Below are positions 1 through 11,619 of a DNA stretch of 64,000 bases, one piece after another; positions within the stretch are counted from its first letter, which is position 1; each line of letters starts with the position of its first letter. Where the stretch lies: NCBI GenBank assembly GCA_038380435.1, contig JAWZYU010000005.1, positions 34,494,001 through 34,558,000 on the forward strand. Reading direction: 5' to 3'. This DNA is from Ryuthela nishihirai (lineage: Eukaryota; Arthropoda; Arachnida; Araneae; Heptathelidae). Both the position numbers and the translations under genes were made by a program. The notes below the pieces were generated by a model that saw only the letters and a program-made list of their open reading frames with translations, had not been told where the DNA came from and searched no databases.

Positions 1-521
1 CAAGTTTCCCCCATCATTTTGTTTCAATTTTGTGCTTTTCATCCAGCTAAATAGGTTGCGCGTTTCTTCATTTCTTACAACGAAGAAACTAAATGGAGAA
101 TTCGATCTGATTTAACCACTAAAACATGCGGATTCTTCAGAGTTAAAGTTTATTTGACAGTTCAATGGCGCCATCTGTCGGTGTAAAATGAAATTAACTT
201 CAAGATTGGTGCATTTCTGTTTTGAGTCGAAGATTGCATATCGTGCTTGAATCGCTCTACAGACTCAAGGCGTCTGGTGGAGAATCTAATAAATACTAGC
301 AAATTGTTAATTTATTAAATATGAACAAACGCATTTTCTGCAAAATTTACACAAAAATTCGCATACAGTGTATAAATACAATTTATTGATTGAAACAAGT
401 AAATAAATGTAGAATAAAGCTAACTCGGTCTCAGGATAATATAAATTTCAAATATTTCTTGTAATGAGGAAAACATTAATAGAAATATAAATTTTTTTAT
501 TATAATTTGAATCTTATAACC
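1..521. other. AT-rich sequence, no gene seen
   Basis: No open frame or known repeat is recognisable here. One short motif stands out: GGCGCCATCTGTCG at 167-180, whose reverse complement resembles the CTCF core and recurs in the satellites of the large elements at 41-54 kb. Its presence here may be coincidence. Confidence 0.4.
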
Positions 522-532
522 AGTCTTTGATA

Positions 533-871
533 GTTCGAATCCCAGCTGGGTCAGCGTTAAGACTTATCTAGCAAAACTCCTCGCCTTGCCCACGGTCAGT
601 AGGGGAAACACCGATGGGCTTGGAAAGGCCACCGTCCGTCGGATGGAACGTTAAGCCGTGGCCCCGTGTGCGGGAGAGCCATACCCTGTGCACGTTAAAG
701 AACACGCTGAATGGCCTTGACGGGAGGCTACCTTCTGCCTCCCAACAGCTGTTCCAGTGGGTCCCTCCCCCAACCTTCTCTGAACTTTCGGAGTCCTTGT
801 GACCTGGCCATTTATCCCATGGTGTGTAAAAAAGTGCCGCTCAGCGGTAAAACAACCAACCAACCAACCAA
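533..871 (+). mobile_element. tRNA-derived SINE (family 1), 5'-truncated
   Basis: This is one of about ten copies of a SINE in the window. The full copy (best seen at 35,933-36,320) begins with a tRNA-like head (GGCTCAGTCGGTAGCGCGCC as A box, GGTTCGAGTCCC as B box). It continues with a body containing CCACGGTCAGTAGGGGACAC and ends in GAGGTAAAACAACC plus a CAAC-type tail. This copy lacks most of the tRNA head and starts just before the B box. It is flanked by an 11-bp target duplication, AGTCTTTGATA, at 522-532 and 872-882. The tail is (CCAA)n. Short ORFs across it are not proteins. Confidence 0.85.
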
Positions 872-1266
872 AGTCTTTGATACATAAAAGTAACCAGAAT
901 GCGGCTTTTTATTTTTTTTTTGCGCATTCCCTATCTTTAATAAATGAATGGCTGTTGCATTTAATAATGATTTAACGCACGAACTTTCAGGTTTTGTTGA
1001 TATTTTTCCTGAAATTTTTTTTTCCTCAAATCGGGCTCGGACTCGTGCGAGCGCGGCCTCGAAAAATTGAACCCTAACTCATCTCTAATGTAAAATTATG
1101 CATTAAGAGGCCCAATGTAATTATATCAGCGGAAATTACATCAGTTATAATAAAAGGAACTGTCTTGAAAAGAAACCTGGAAAGCACATAGCTGAATTAA
1201 TTATCTTCATGTATTTGCAGACAAGAAATCATCGCTGAATTTTTAACATAGTTGCAAAGAGTGGAT

Positions 1267-1345
1267 GTGCCAAGCGTGACAAGACTAGGTAGCAACCCTA
1301 TAAAGTAGGCTGCAACCTAGTCTTGTTACGCTTGGTGATAGGCAC
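1267..1345. repeat. Short inverted repeat (hairpin)
   Basis: The arms GTGCCAAGCGTGACAAGACT (1,267-1,286) and the matching complement ending GCTTGGTGATAGGCAC (to 1,345) fold into a long, slightly imperfect hairpin. It looks like a very small foldback or MITE-type element. No target duplication was identified. Confidence 0.55.
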
Positions 1346-1388
1346 ATTTACAGGGGCATACGCAATTTTTATATGCTCAATAACTTGA

Positions 1389-1755
1389 CCGTCCCATGGC
1401 CGAGTGGTTAGCGCGCTTGGCTACTGATCTAAGGGACCTGGGTTCGAACCCCGGGTCCCTACTGATATAAGGGACCTGGGTTCGAACCCCGGGTCCCTAC
1501 TGATATAAGGGACCTGGGTTCGAGCCCAGGGGGCTACTGATCTTCGAAAGCCCAGGGGGCTACTGATCTTCGAAGTAGCACAGGGGGCTACTGATCTAAG
1601 GGACCTGGGTTCGAGCCCCGGGTAAGGCATGGCTGTTTGTGTCGTTTTCCTGCTGAGGTCCTGCCATCCTCTCAGACCTTCTACTATGGCATATAAACTG
1701 ACAGGCTCCTATCAGACCTTTGTGGCAAGCAGTTGCTTGAGGGTGTATTTATTTA
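1389..1755 (+). mobile_element. tRNA-derived SINE (family 2) with amplified B-box module
   Basis: The head CCATGGCCGAGTGGTTAGCG is a tRNA-like A-box region followed by GGGTTCGAACCCCGG B-box units. The segment 'ctactgat..aagggacctgggttcga..' is repeated several times between about 1,424 and 1,622, so the anticodon/TpsiC half has been tandemly amplified. The unrelated body runs from 'taaggcatggctg' to 'gcagttgcttgagggtg'. An 11-bp target duplication, CAATAACTTGA, lies at 1,378-1,388 and 1,756-1,766. A second copy with a single B box lies on the minus strand at 37,658-37,870. It is not a functional tRNA gene: the cloverleaf is disrupted and the element has retroposition marks. Confidence 0.8.
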
Positions 1756-1766
1756 CAATAACTTGA

Positions 1767-4427
1767 AATGTTTTCTACCCTTACAATCAACGTTTTCACA
1801 AGTGTTCACTTTTTTCATAGACCAAGATAGGTCTATGAAATTCAATCTGCAAAAATTCAAAAGAAAATTACAACTGCAATCGTAAGTGATGATGCAATTC
1901 TGCTATCTCATTCTGGAACTTTGAATTGAATGACTTTATTTCAACGTGCAGAAACTTTAGCCATTTTAAACTAATTTATACAGATCTTTTTCTTCCTACG
2001 TTTATGGTCAATGATTTATAGATTCTCGGACCACAAAACATAAAATGTCTATGCGAAATTTTCTTTTTAGCCTGAGGAATAAATAATTTACATTCTACAT
2101 TTCGTAAAATACAGCATGCCTACTTTTTCCTTAAAATATTAGTTTTCTAAATATTTGTTTCTGACAAATGTTAAATATGCTCCTCCCCAAACAATTTAAC
2201 CACATATATATTGTTACAAATTAAATGTATTAGCACTGAACATGATTTCAAGCAAATATATTACAATGATAATTACAAAACAATGCAATTTATTAGAAAA
2301 GCATGGATGAAATTATTTTTACAAATTAAGTCAACCGGCACGAAAATCTAAATCAATATAAACTTTCAGAAGAATCCATATCTTATTTCTATTCACACCC
2401 AAATCACAAAGCAAACCTAATATCATTCGATGAACTGTAAAATCATGTTTGTAAACGAATACGCAACTATCGAGAATAACCTCACCAATTCTTACAAACA
2501 AACTCAAATACTATCGTGCAACAAGTAATAATCTCTTCCTACAGAAAAGTTAAGACTAGCTCTGTCTATTCGACTAACGTTTACCTCTTCATTTTTATTG
2601 TCAATGTCCCTTATGTAACTTTCACTTCAGGCGTAAACCATTCTTATTTTCCTTGTTAATTCCCTAGTAGGATTTACACTAATAAACTAATTAACCTCCC
2701 GCGCACTCACCGCATAAAACTTTTCTTTTTTTTTAACCACTTATCGTGTTTAGACTGAGACTATGTCTTCTTTCACATATCAACAACTCCAACATAAAAA
2801 TTCTATCTCTCTTATTTTTCGGATAGGATTTTCGTTCCAATTCGTTGGTTACATAATTCTCACGCAGAAGCATATGCGAGCGTTCACGACACGTGTATCA
2901 TAAATTCATTGTAGCACGTTCATCTGTCGTAACAATATATTGCATAGCAGACTGAATCCTTGCATAGTATAACTCCATCATCAACGCATTTGATACAATC
3001 CTTCACATAAAATATTTGATAACTAATCTAATAATCAAATATATTATCTAATAATCTAAGATAATTATCTAATATACCAAATATGTAAATCCATATTACC
3101 AAATATATAAATCTAATAATCTAATATATTATATAATAATATATTTGATACTATCCTTCTTATAATTTATATACTGTATATGTATATATTTTTTTGTTCA
3201 GCTTATTGATATGTGTCTTCAACTTTAAAGTTGAATCTGTCTATATGCATTCCAAGATAGTTGATTGTTGTAACTCTCGAAAAAAAATAAATAAAAAACT
3301 AAAACTAAAAATAAAATAAAAAAGTCGTGTGAAAATCGATAAATGAAAAAATAAAGAATCACATGTGGGAAAAATGATAATTAAAGAAAAAAAAGTTCTA
3401 TTATAGCTTGATGTATAAAATGTATAAAAATTCTTAATTTTTTTTAATATTCAATTTCTTCATAATCTCTGTCATGTTTGTTGCAATTTTCAGCTCGTTC
3501 GCTGTTTATTTTCATTCATGTACTTCTTACGTATATCTTCCTAGGCATATCTTTCTGCTAATTTTATTTGCTTATTTGTTGTTTCGTCTGTGTTTCTGTT
3601 GTTGCATATCCCCCTCGCGGAGCAAAACATTTTCTGGGTGGGGGAGTGAGGGGGGGGGGATAATTTCCAATAATGTTGCACAATAGTTGTTGCTGTGTAC
3701 CTCTAATTTATTTTATTTTCTAATTTATTGTCATTGTATATATTATACGTTATATATATAAATGTATTTTAAGAAGAGCCTTAAATGGCAATGCTGGTCA
3801 TCAGTTGTCATTCGTAACCTTGCTATGCAATTCTCTAGATCCTTGCGGAATCTCCGTCCTTGGCATCTCCGTCACTCCACCCGACTTGTAGTCGGAGGGG
3901 TTAGGGGGCAAATGATCGAGAGAGAGGAGAGAGGAAACTAAGGAGTCACGTTCGTTTAGCGCGTCAAAGTGAAATAGCTCTTTCTCGCAAATCCCAAAAG
4001 AGCAGAGTTCTATTCTATGGTGAATCAGGGTATACAGGCAAGAATTAGGATATCCTCTCACCGTGTTCTGAGGTTCAAAGGGATTTCTGTACGGGGAAGT
4101 TCAGATTTGCGCTTTATTAAGTGAATTCCTGTGAAAGCAAATCAGCATTCAATCTATGTTAAGCTGATGGGTGAAAGTCTCCGAAGTCCATCAAACAAAT
4201 TAAATCATTGAATTCAGCAAAGTATTGAGAGGAGCTAAGGCCCACAGAATCAAGTGCATTCCCATAGTATATATATATGTGTGTGTGTGTGAATGTAAAA
4301 TATGTAAATAAATGGTGTGTCATCTTCTACATAGTGCAGTGGGCATTTACTTCTTACATCGAAGGCATATCTCGTCTGACTCACATCGAAGCACAGATCT
4401 GTGTATTCTTCTACAGTCGCAGGTGGT
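1767..4427. other. Unassigned AT-rich DNA
   Basis: I see no gene. There are AT-rich degenerate repeats (about 3,000-3,180, 'ctaataatctaatatatt' type), homopurine/A runs (3,280-3,400), a more GC-rich patch with no coherent product (3,800-4,060) and a TA/GT microsatellite at about 4,268-4,291. Confidence 0.5.
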
Positions 4428-4507
4428 ATTAGGTATTACGTGATTCAACTTTGCAAATAATGATGAGGTTAGGCAAAGGAATCGGCAACTTCTTTTGAGC
4501 AGCATTT
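4428..4507 (+). mobile_element. Small fragment of the RTE LINE
   Basis: The segment with 'tttgcaaataatgatgaggttaggcaaagg' matches the C-terminal part of the RTE ORF2 (encoding NDEVRQR) seen at 6,655-6,715 and on the minus strand near 8,290-8,345. It is too short to code for anything. I call it a relic by its similarity to the better copies in this window. Confidence 0.6.
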
Positions 4508-5190
4508 AAAATTAAAAAATTCACTTTTAAAAGGAAAAATTAAAAGAAAGTTCGGGAGTAGTCCACCACCTCTCTCGAGAGAAGATCACTGCAGTGCCTT
4601 ACAATAATCATAATGAAACGGAAAATAATCAATATAGGTGAAATGCCTTTTATTCACTGTTAGTAAAATGCATATATAATTGCATGTAATGAAAAATAAG
4701 TGGCTTAAAAACAACAAAATTCATAAAGCAAAAGTTTTTAAATCTTATTCTCTTTAATTTTTGTACTCTCTTAGAATTTTTTGGGGGAGTGACAGTTTTT
4801 GGGAAAGTGATAGTCCCGTTTCAGGCTATATTCCAGATTTCTATTTTTTCTCTATTCCTGTTATTTTTCCTCACTGCATTCCTGTTGCTTGTTTTATTTC
4901 GTTATTCTTTTAACAATAAGCAAAATAACTGAATAAATAACAAAAAAAAGGTCTGTAGGATTTAGGACATGGAAGGACAAAAGCATAACTTTTTTTCTTA
5001 ATGTTTGTTAAATGTGTTTCAAATTCCAATGTAGAAATTGGCGGATAGAGGTGGGGGGGACTATTTTCTTTGTCCACTAGGTATAGACATTAATATAAAG
5101 ATTAATTTAGAATTGTTTAGTTTAGTTTATCCCAGCTCTAAGGTTGGGATTGAGTCAGCCGATAATGTGATAATATAGGTTCATAATTTG
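4508..5190. other. Unassigned AT-rich DNA
   Basis: Nothing recognisable: no ORF of note and no clear repeat. Confidence 0.4.
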
Positions 5191-5945
5191 ATGTTTCCTA
5201 GTTCGACACCCCACTTTGCCCGAGTTGAGATTTTATCTCTTAATCCCAGTTATATCTTCTGAGAGAAGGAGGACATTAATGGACTTCGAAAGACGCCGTC
5301 GCTTGTATGGGATTTAGTCTGCGGATTCGGGTGCGTGAGGGGGGTACTCTGTCTATGTCAGTGTCTCGCAAACTGTGTGCCGCGGCACAGTAGTGTGCCG
5401 CGTGAGATTTTCAAATTGACACTAGATATTCCAAAGATTTCATTTTGACTTGACTTATGTTATCGACGTGCTTTAATAAAATCTTTCAGATTTTATCAAT
5501 TGGGATCTTGTAAGTATTTATCAAGCTTTTTCCAAATTTTGGAATTAATTTTTGATTTTGATTTTTTGTTTTCAAGCCATAGAATGGACCAATATTTAAA
5601 ACAAACACCGAGTTATGAATTAAAGAACAAGAGCAAATCTTCAAGTAAAACCAGGCTGATGACTTCAACAAAGCGCAAATATAATGACGATTATATAGAG
5701 TTTGTTTTTATTCTTTTTTAGGTGTGCCGCGGAAAAAAAAAATTAGATTCAGTGTGCCGCGGAAAAAAATTAGATTCAATGTGCCGCGGAAAAAAATTAG
5801 ATTCAATGTGCCGCAGAGTAAAAAAGTTTGCGAGACACTGGTCTATGTAAAAAACATCCTGAATGGCTTTGACGAGAAGCTTCCATTTCTCTCCACAAGC
5901 CATTGTGTGAACAAAAGTCAGATGAAGCAATCCAATCCAAACGAC
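5191..5945 (+). mobile_element. Old, diverged SINE family 1 copy split by an hAT element
   Basis: 5,205-5,358 and 5,841-5,945 read as a degraded SINE family 1 body. The visible pieces are 'gttgagattttatctc', the 'gacattaatggacttcgaaagacgccgtcg' region, then 'catcctgaatggctttgacg', ending 'ccaatccaa'. The two halves join cleanly when the element at 5,359-5,840 and one copy of its 8-bp duplication are removed. The divergence shows the SINE is older than the intact copies elsewhere in the window. Confidence 0.6.
5359..5840. mobile_element. Non-autonomous hAT-type element
   Basis: A 482-bp insert with terminal inverted repeats: CAGTGTCTCGCAAACT at the left end and its complement AGTTTGCGAGACACTG, with small changes, at the right. 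It is flanked by a perfect 8-bp duplication GTCTATGT (5,351-5,358 and 5,841-5,848). An 8-bp target duplication with CAGTG-like ends is the hAT signature. The interior has no transposase. Near the right end a unit of about 27 bp containing GTGCCGCGG is repeated about four times (5,722-5,818). Confidence 0.85.
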
Positions 5946-6297
5946 TCTCCCAAACAATCATCTCTTCGCTGTATCTCTGATCAAATGGTACTGAAAATTA
6001 ATTTCATTATCAGATTCTTCAGCAAGCTGCATAAAGCTATACCGTGATTATAGAGCTTTGAACAAGATATTTGCTTAACGAAACCTATTTTAAGTTATCA
6101 GCTTATTCCGACAATATAACTATAATTGTACTTTTTATGGTCAGAAAATACATAAAGCAAGAAATAGGTAAAACTGTAAACCCTTTTCAATCATTGACAA
6201 TAAGAGCGTCAAGGTTTGAGGAATTTTAATAAACGTGACTGTCACAAAAAGAGCACAACATAGAAATTATATTAATACATTTAATAAGAATAATTAC

Positions 6298-6990
6298 TAA
6301 AGTGATGAAAATTGCTCAGGCACTTTGTGATTCAGTTCATCTGAATGGTTGCAGTCTTGAGCAGGTGTCACAGTTTAATTACCTTGGGAGCTATGTAACA
6401 GATACCGGTGATGTGCGACATGAGATTAACAGACCGATAGGGATTGCTGCCGGGACTTTTAAGAATCTATGGAGATTGTGGAGAAATAGGCGTATACACC
6501 TAAACACTAAAATTAGACTGTATAATAATTTGGCTCTTTCTAGGGTTAGTTATGGTAGTGAAACTTGGACACTTTGTAAACAAGATAACAGGAAACTAGA
6601 TGCTTTTGATTCTAGATGCTTACGTAGTATCTTGGGTATTATGGGGTTTAACTTTGTAACTAATGATGAGGTTAGGCAAAGGAGTGTGCAACCTCCTTTA
6701 AGCAGCATATTGTGCAGAGAGAGACTCCGCTGGTTTGGCCATGTTGCCGTTATGGATAATTATAGATTGGCGAATAGGGTTATGAACAGTGTGCCTAGAG
6801 GCCTCAGAATTAGGGGGAGACCTAGGATGCGGTGGGCAGACAATGTCAAACAGGACCTTGTTAGAATTGGTGTGCAGTGGCCGGATGCATCAGATATAGC
6901 TCAGGACAGATATGCTTGGAGAATTACACTGCGTGGTCTGGTTGGACCTCCGTAGCCCATGGCTGCTTGAGGATGATGATGATGATAAGT
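6298..6990 (+). pseudogene. RTE-type LINE, 3' fragment of ORF2 (copy A)
   Basis: An open frame of about 217 codons (6,302-6,955) encodes the C-terminal part of a non-LTR reverse transcriptase. Visible motifs are FNYLGSYVTD, SYGSETWTL and RERLRWFGHV, and it ends RGLVGPP then stop. The catalytic core (YADD) and the endonuclease are missing, so this is a 5'-truncated copy, the usual outcome of target-primed reverse transcription. Just after the stop lies the (GATGAT)n tail (6,971-6,988). Simple-repeat tails like this are typical of the RTE clade. It is the least broken C-terminus of this family in the window. Confidence 0.85.
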
Positions 6991-7107
6991 TCCATTTATA
7001 TGGAAAAGTTGAAACATGTGCTACACTATTTGGAGATAACATTTTCTGGAAAAAAAAGCATATAATTAGTGGACAACAATTAGCAGATTTTTCTATGAAT
7101 TGATACA

Positions 7108-7955
7108 TGACATGTGGCAACACAGCGACTCTTCAAGGGCACGGAGCAATGTGTACAAGTTGAAACACCTTACGATACGGTCGCATGTAACAGCAGAACA
7201 GTATGCAGTCAGTCTCTGTCATTTTCTCGCCATGCAAGGGTATTAGTTTTTGCCGTGCGATTTTTTGCAGGATATGACTAATCTGAAAATTGAGCAGAGG
7301 TATATTCTTGAACAAAGCGATATTTTTAAGTGGCACAGACGATTCACAGACGGGGGCAATTCCGTGGAGGACGAACGAAGATCCAGTCAACCAAGCACTG
7401 TTCTCCATACACTTCAGTCATATATTCCAGGGTTGAGATTTATCTCCTCTGCAAAACTCCCCGCCCTGCCGATGGGCTTGGTAAGTCTGCTGTCCATCAC
7501 ATGGGACGTTAAAGGCGTGGCCATGTATGCGGAAGAGCCATACCCTTTACACGTTAAAGAACACGTGGATGGCTTTGACTGGAGGCTATCGTTTGTCTCC
7601 TAACAGCTGCCCAGTGACTCTCCTCCACAGCCATCTCTGATCCCTTGGGGTTCTCGTGACCTGGCCATTTAGCACATTGCGTTCAACAACGTGGCGCTCA
7701 GAGGTGAAACAGCCCAATCCTGAATCATTTATTCTGTTATCTGCGCATCACTTAAGCCTCGCCGAACACAGTTATGTATTACCGCTGCTCAGTTTCCATA
7801 TCAGCCATTGCCTCCAGAAAATCACACACACACACACAAATCTAATACCTTTTCAAAGCCAAAACATGACACAGGCTGACTGCCTGCTGTTCTGCTGTTA
7901 CTTGCGACCATATTCCAACGTGTTTCAATTTGTACACAATGTGCCTCCTAACATG
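7108..7955 (+). mobile_element. Mariner-like element remnant with long inverted ends
   Basis: The outer segments (about 7,110-7,275 and 7,775-7,955) are inverted copies of each other, sharing the 'gtgtacaa-ttgaaacac' and 'gttctgctgttac' blocks. Inside, 7,336-7,395 encodes FKWHRRFTDGGNSVEDERR, which matches the N-terminal helix-turn-helix region of mariner/Mos-type transposases. The rest of the transposase is gone. A SINE family 1 copy occupies the middle. I therefore read it as an internally deleted mariner relic. The exact termini and the TA duplication could not be fixed. Confidence 0.55.
7416..7725 (+). mobile_element. SINE family 1, diverged copy inside the mariner relic
   Basis: The stretch from 'ccagggttgagatttatctcc' to 'gaggtgaaacagcccaatcc' is the SINE 1 body with many substitutions and a deletion of the CCACGGTCAGTAGGGG stretch. 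The tRNA head is lost. It interrupts the mariner-like element just after the transposase helix-turn-helix segment. Confidence 0.7.
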
Positions 7956-10034
7956 CATTATTCCTAAGAAGAGTTGCTAATGGTTGACAGCAGTCCATGA
8001 TGGAAATCATCACCATCACCACTACCCTCGAGCAACCATGGGCTATGGAGGTCCAACCAGATCTTGAAATTTAGTTCTCCAAGCATATCTATCTAAGGTT
8101 CATCGGCCACTGCACACCAATTCTAACAAGGTCCTGTTTGACATTGTCTGCCCACCTCATCCTAGGTCTCCCCCCCCTCCTTTTCTGAGGCCTTTAGACA
8201 CACTTTTCATAACCCTATTTGCTAATTTATAATTTTCCATACGGGCAACATGGCCAAACCAACAGAGTCTCTCTCTGTACAATATGCTGCTCAAAGGACG
8301 TTGCCGACTCCTTTGCCTAACCTCATCATTATTTGCAAAGTTGCATCACCTAATACACGAGATACTGCGTAAGCGTCTAGAATCAAAAGCATCGAGTTTC
8401 CTATTATCTGGCTTACAAAGGGTCCAAGTTTTACTACCGTAACTCATTCTAGAAAGAACCAAACTATTATAAGTCCAATTTTAGTCTTTATGTGTATACG
8501 CCAATTTCTCCACAATCTCCATAGATACTTAAAAATCCCAGTTTTAAAAAAATTACCCTATTCGTCTGTTTATTTCATGCCGCACCTCACCAGTATCTGT
8601 TAACTCCCAAGATAATTAAACTGAGACACCTGCTCAAAACTGCAACTATTTAGATTAAGTGAACCACAGCCTGCCTGGCCAATTTTCATCACTTTAGTTT
8701 TTCTCTTTTTTTATCATCAAACCTACTCTACAACCAGTTTCATCAACAGCTCTAATAAGAGAATTCATCTCATCAACATCATTTGCCGAAAGGGCTAAAT
8801 CATCTGCATAATCTAAATAAGAAACTTTGAAATCTCTAGGCAATTTAAGACCGAAATCTTTCCATTGCAGGTAATTTCGAATAACATAACCAATAACCAA
8901 ATTAAAGAGAAAAGGAGATAAAATGCACCCTTGTCGAACATCAGAAGCAATGCTAAACTAATTGTGGCAAGCCTTACCAACTCTCACACACGATTTAGTG
9001 TTGATTACAGAGCTTTCATTATGTTAACTAACTTACCTGGTATTACCATACGATCTCACAATCAACCACAAATTATGACAATCTACAGAATTAAAAGCAT
9101 TTTCGAAAGCTACAAACTAGTAACCACAGGTTTTTGAAACTCTAAACATTTCTGAATATTCTGCCTAAGTGAAAAAATCTGATCTACACATCCCCTACCA
9201 CTTCTGAATCCACATTGCTCATTAAACAACTGTCCATCAACGAGATTCTTAATTCTATTAAGCACAATCATGCACATCAGTTACCTGGAATAGTAAGTAG
9301 GCTGATACTCCCATAGTTATCACAAGAACTGCAATTCCCTTTTTTAAAAATAGGGATAATAATAGCTTTGGTAAAATGCTTTGGAACCATGCCTTTATCA
9401 TAAAAGATATTCAAAATTTCAGTCATCCAAGTGGTAACCGAAACATTCCCAGCTCTAAGCATTTCCGTAATAATTTCATCTACTCCTGGGGATTTATGAA
9501 GTTTAAGTTTATAAATAGCCAAAATAACTTCATAGTGTGAAATAGAGCCAACATTAAAGTCAGTAATGCATGCATCCTCATTACAAACAGTGGGAGTAGA
9601 ATTAACCACATTGTTTAAAACATCTGTGAAATGCTCAGTCACCTAGCCATGACAGAATCTTCACCTTCTACAGCCTTACTTTGTTTATCCTTCAATCCCT
9701 GTATACCCGTCTATTTTTACCATACAATAACTATCTGGTACAGCTCTCTACTATTATGCTGTCTAGCTGCATCCACGGCTTTCTCAGCCAAGTCATCTAG
9801 CCAAAGACTTATCTTTACAGGTTTATTAAGTTTTTGTAACGCGTTCTGTTAGGACTAGTTGGATATTGAGTAAGGACATTCCTGAAGTTCTTTCTTTCCA
9901 AATAAAATCCATCGCCATATTACTCAAATAATTTTGTCTCCTCCGCACCTTTTTTCCTAAAAGAGTACTGTTAGTTTCAAGAAAATTCCGTTTAAAATGG
10001 TCCCAATCATCCTCAACTTCAGTAGTTAGTACGG

Positions 10035-10424
10035 TTGGGTTGGGTTGTTTTACCTCTGAGCGGGCACTTTTTTGCACACCATGGGCTAAATGGCCAGGTC
10101 ACATGGACCCCGAAGGCTCAGAGAAGGTTGGGGGAGGGGACCCACTGGAGCAGCTGTTGGGAGACAGATGGTAGCCTCCCGTCAAGGCCATCCAGCGTGT
10201 TCTTTAACGTGCACAGGGTATGGCTCTCCCGCACACGGGGTCACGGATTAACGTCCCATCCGACGGACGGCGGCCTTTCCAAGCCCATCGGTGTCCCGTA
10301 CTGACCGTGGGCAGGGCGGGGAATTTTGCGTAGATAAATCTCAACGCTGACCCAGCTGGGACTCGAACATGGGAACTACAGATTACGAACCTGGCGCGCT
10401 ACCGACTGAGCCACCCCCGCCCCT
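10035..10424 (-). mobile_element. SINE family 1, full-length, inside RTE copy B
   Basis: A complete SINE 1 in reverse orientation: tail at the left ('ggttgttttacctctgag'), tRNA-like head at the right (near 10,381-10,424). An 11-bp duplication is recognisable at 10,024-10,034 (AGTTAGTACGG) and 10,425-10,435 (AGTTAATACGG, one mismatch). It inserted after the LINE. Confidence 0.85.
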
Positions 10425-11056
10425 AGTTAATACGGAAAGCCATCACTGTCATAATAACTAAGTAACGTTTTATCGCAAACTTTAGATTAAACCGGTTTTT
10501 TCAGAGCTTCAGTATTAAAGGTAATTTTTTTAAACTTAGCCCAACACATTTTAAGTTTAAGTTGTAATACCTTTAACAAGGTAATAGTGAGACCCAATAT
10601 CAGCTCCCCTATGTGATCTGGTATTCCTAACAGAACTGGCCCATTTGCTGTTAATTAACAAACAATAAATGAAATTATTACGCAGCCCATCTGGCGAAAC
10701 CCATGTGTGCTATGGTTGTTGTTCTCAAACCATTAAGTTTACTTCCCTGTGGGAGATATTGCCCATTGCCATTACAGCTATCAATACCACAGGGACCTAT
10801 CATCCTTCCCCAAAGTCAGTCAGTATCAACTTTAGCATTGAAGTCGCATACAACGAGAAAAATATCTCCTTTCGTGACAGAATTCAAAATATTCTGAAGT
10901 TGTCCGTAAAACCTATCCTCCTCGTCCTCATAGGCATCCTCAGTGGAGGCATAACAGCAGATAACATTCAAGTCTTTAATGCTTGTCCGAAATTTTGCTA
11001 TAAGAAACCTTTCATAAATGCACTCATATCCCAGATCATAAATGCACTCATATCCC

Positions 11057-11126
11057 AGATAATAAGCATCACCAAGGCTTGGGTCTGCTTCTCAGCAGAC
11101 CCACGCCTTGGTGATGCTTATTATCT
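11057..11126. repeat. Perfect-looking palindrome within RTE copy B
   Basis: AGATAATAAGCATCACCAAGGC at the left is mirrored by GCCTTGGTGATGCTTATTATCT at the right, around a centre near 11,091-11,094. Copies C and D have only the right-hand half at the matching place, so the left half was created by an inverted duplication. A 23-bp direct duplication ('ataaatgcactcatatcccagat') sits immediately to its left. Confidence 0.75.
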
Positions 11127-11619
11127 TCCCTCCTTGAAAAGAGAAAAATAAGAATGTTTTTAAGAATCTGACCTTTATCAGTCCATCTGGTCCCTTGCAA
11201 GCCAAGAATATCTAAATTATAACGGTAGAATTTTTGTGTGAGGACATAAAGAGAATAAACTCTATGCAGAGTCCTCACATTCCAAATACCTATGGAGAAA
11301 AAATGGTTAGTGGGATGTTTAAGGAAAATGCTTATGGAGAAGGAAGTGCCAACAATATGAAAAAGCCTTCTAAATCACCGGCGGAAATTGAAAAAAGAAC
11401 ACCCAGAAGGAAGTACTTTAGGAACGTCATGTTATAATACTTTAATAGTTAAGGGCAGCAGAAACCGTGATCAAAGACTGAAAGTCATTGGATGAAATAA
11501 TGACCTCACTGAGGACGACAACATGTAAATGTACGCAGTGGGTATTTAAGGATTAGAGCGTTAAGAAAGAAATTATTAATTTTGTGTCGTGTTGTACAGT
11601 GTTCTTTGAAGAAGCTACC

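Larger units (their letters stand above)
8003..11370 (-). mobile_element. RTE-type LINE, long degraded copy B
   Basis: Read on the minus strand, this copy begins in the endonuclease domain (RTLHRVYSLYVLTQKF then LQGTRW, 11,278-11,069). It passes through the reverse transcriptase (DNYGSISLLTIPGN near 9,290; SYLDYADDLALSAND near 8,800) and ends in a trinucleotide tail near 8,003-8,025. Frameshifts, stops, a SINE insertion (10,035-10,424) and an inverted duplication (11,057-11,126) have destroyed it. The 5' end is truncated near 11,370 relative to copy D. Endonuclease and polymerase would together have carried out target-primed reverse transcription. Confidence 0.85.

Noticed and set aside
1389..1630. 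tRNA gene or tRNA gene cluster
   Set aside because: Repeated B boxes after a single A box, no complete cloverleaf, and an 11-bp target duplication around a SINE body.
3801..4061. 86-codon minus-strand ORF
   Set aside because: No recognisable domain and no supporting context.
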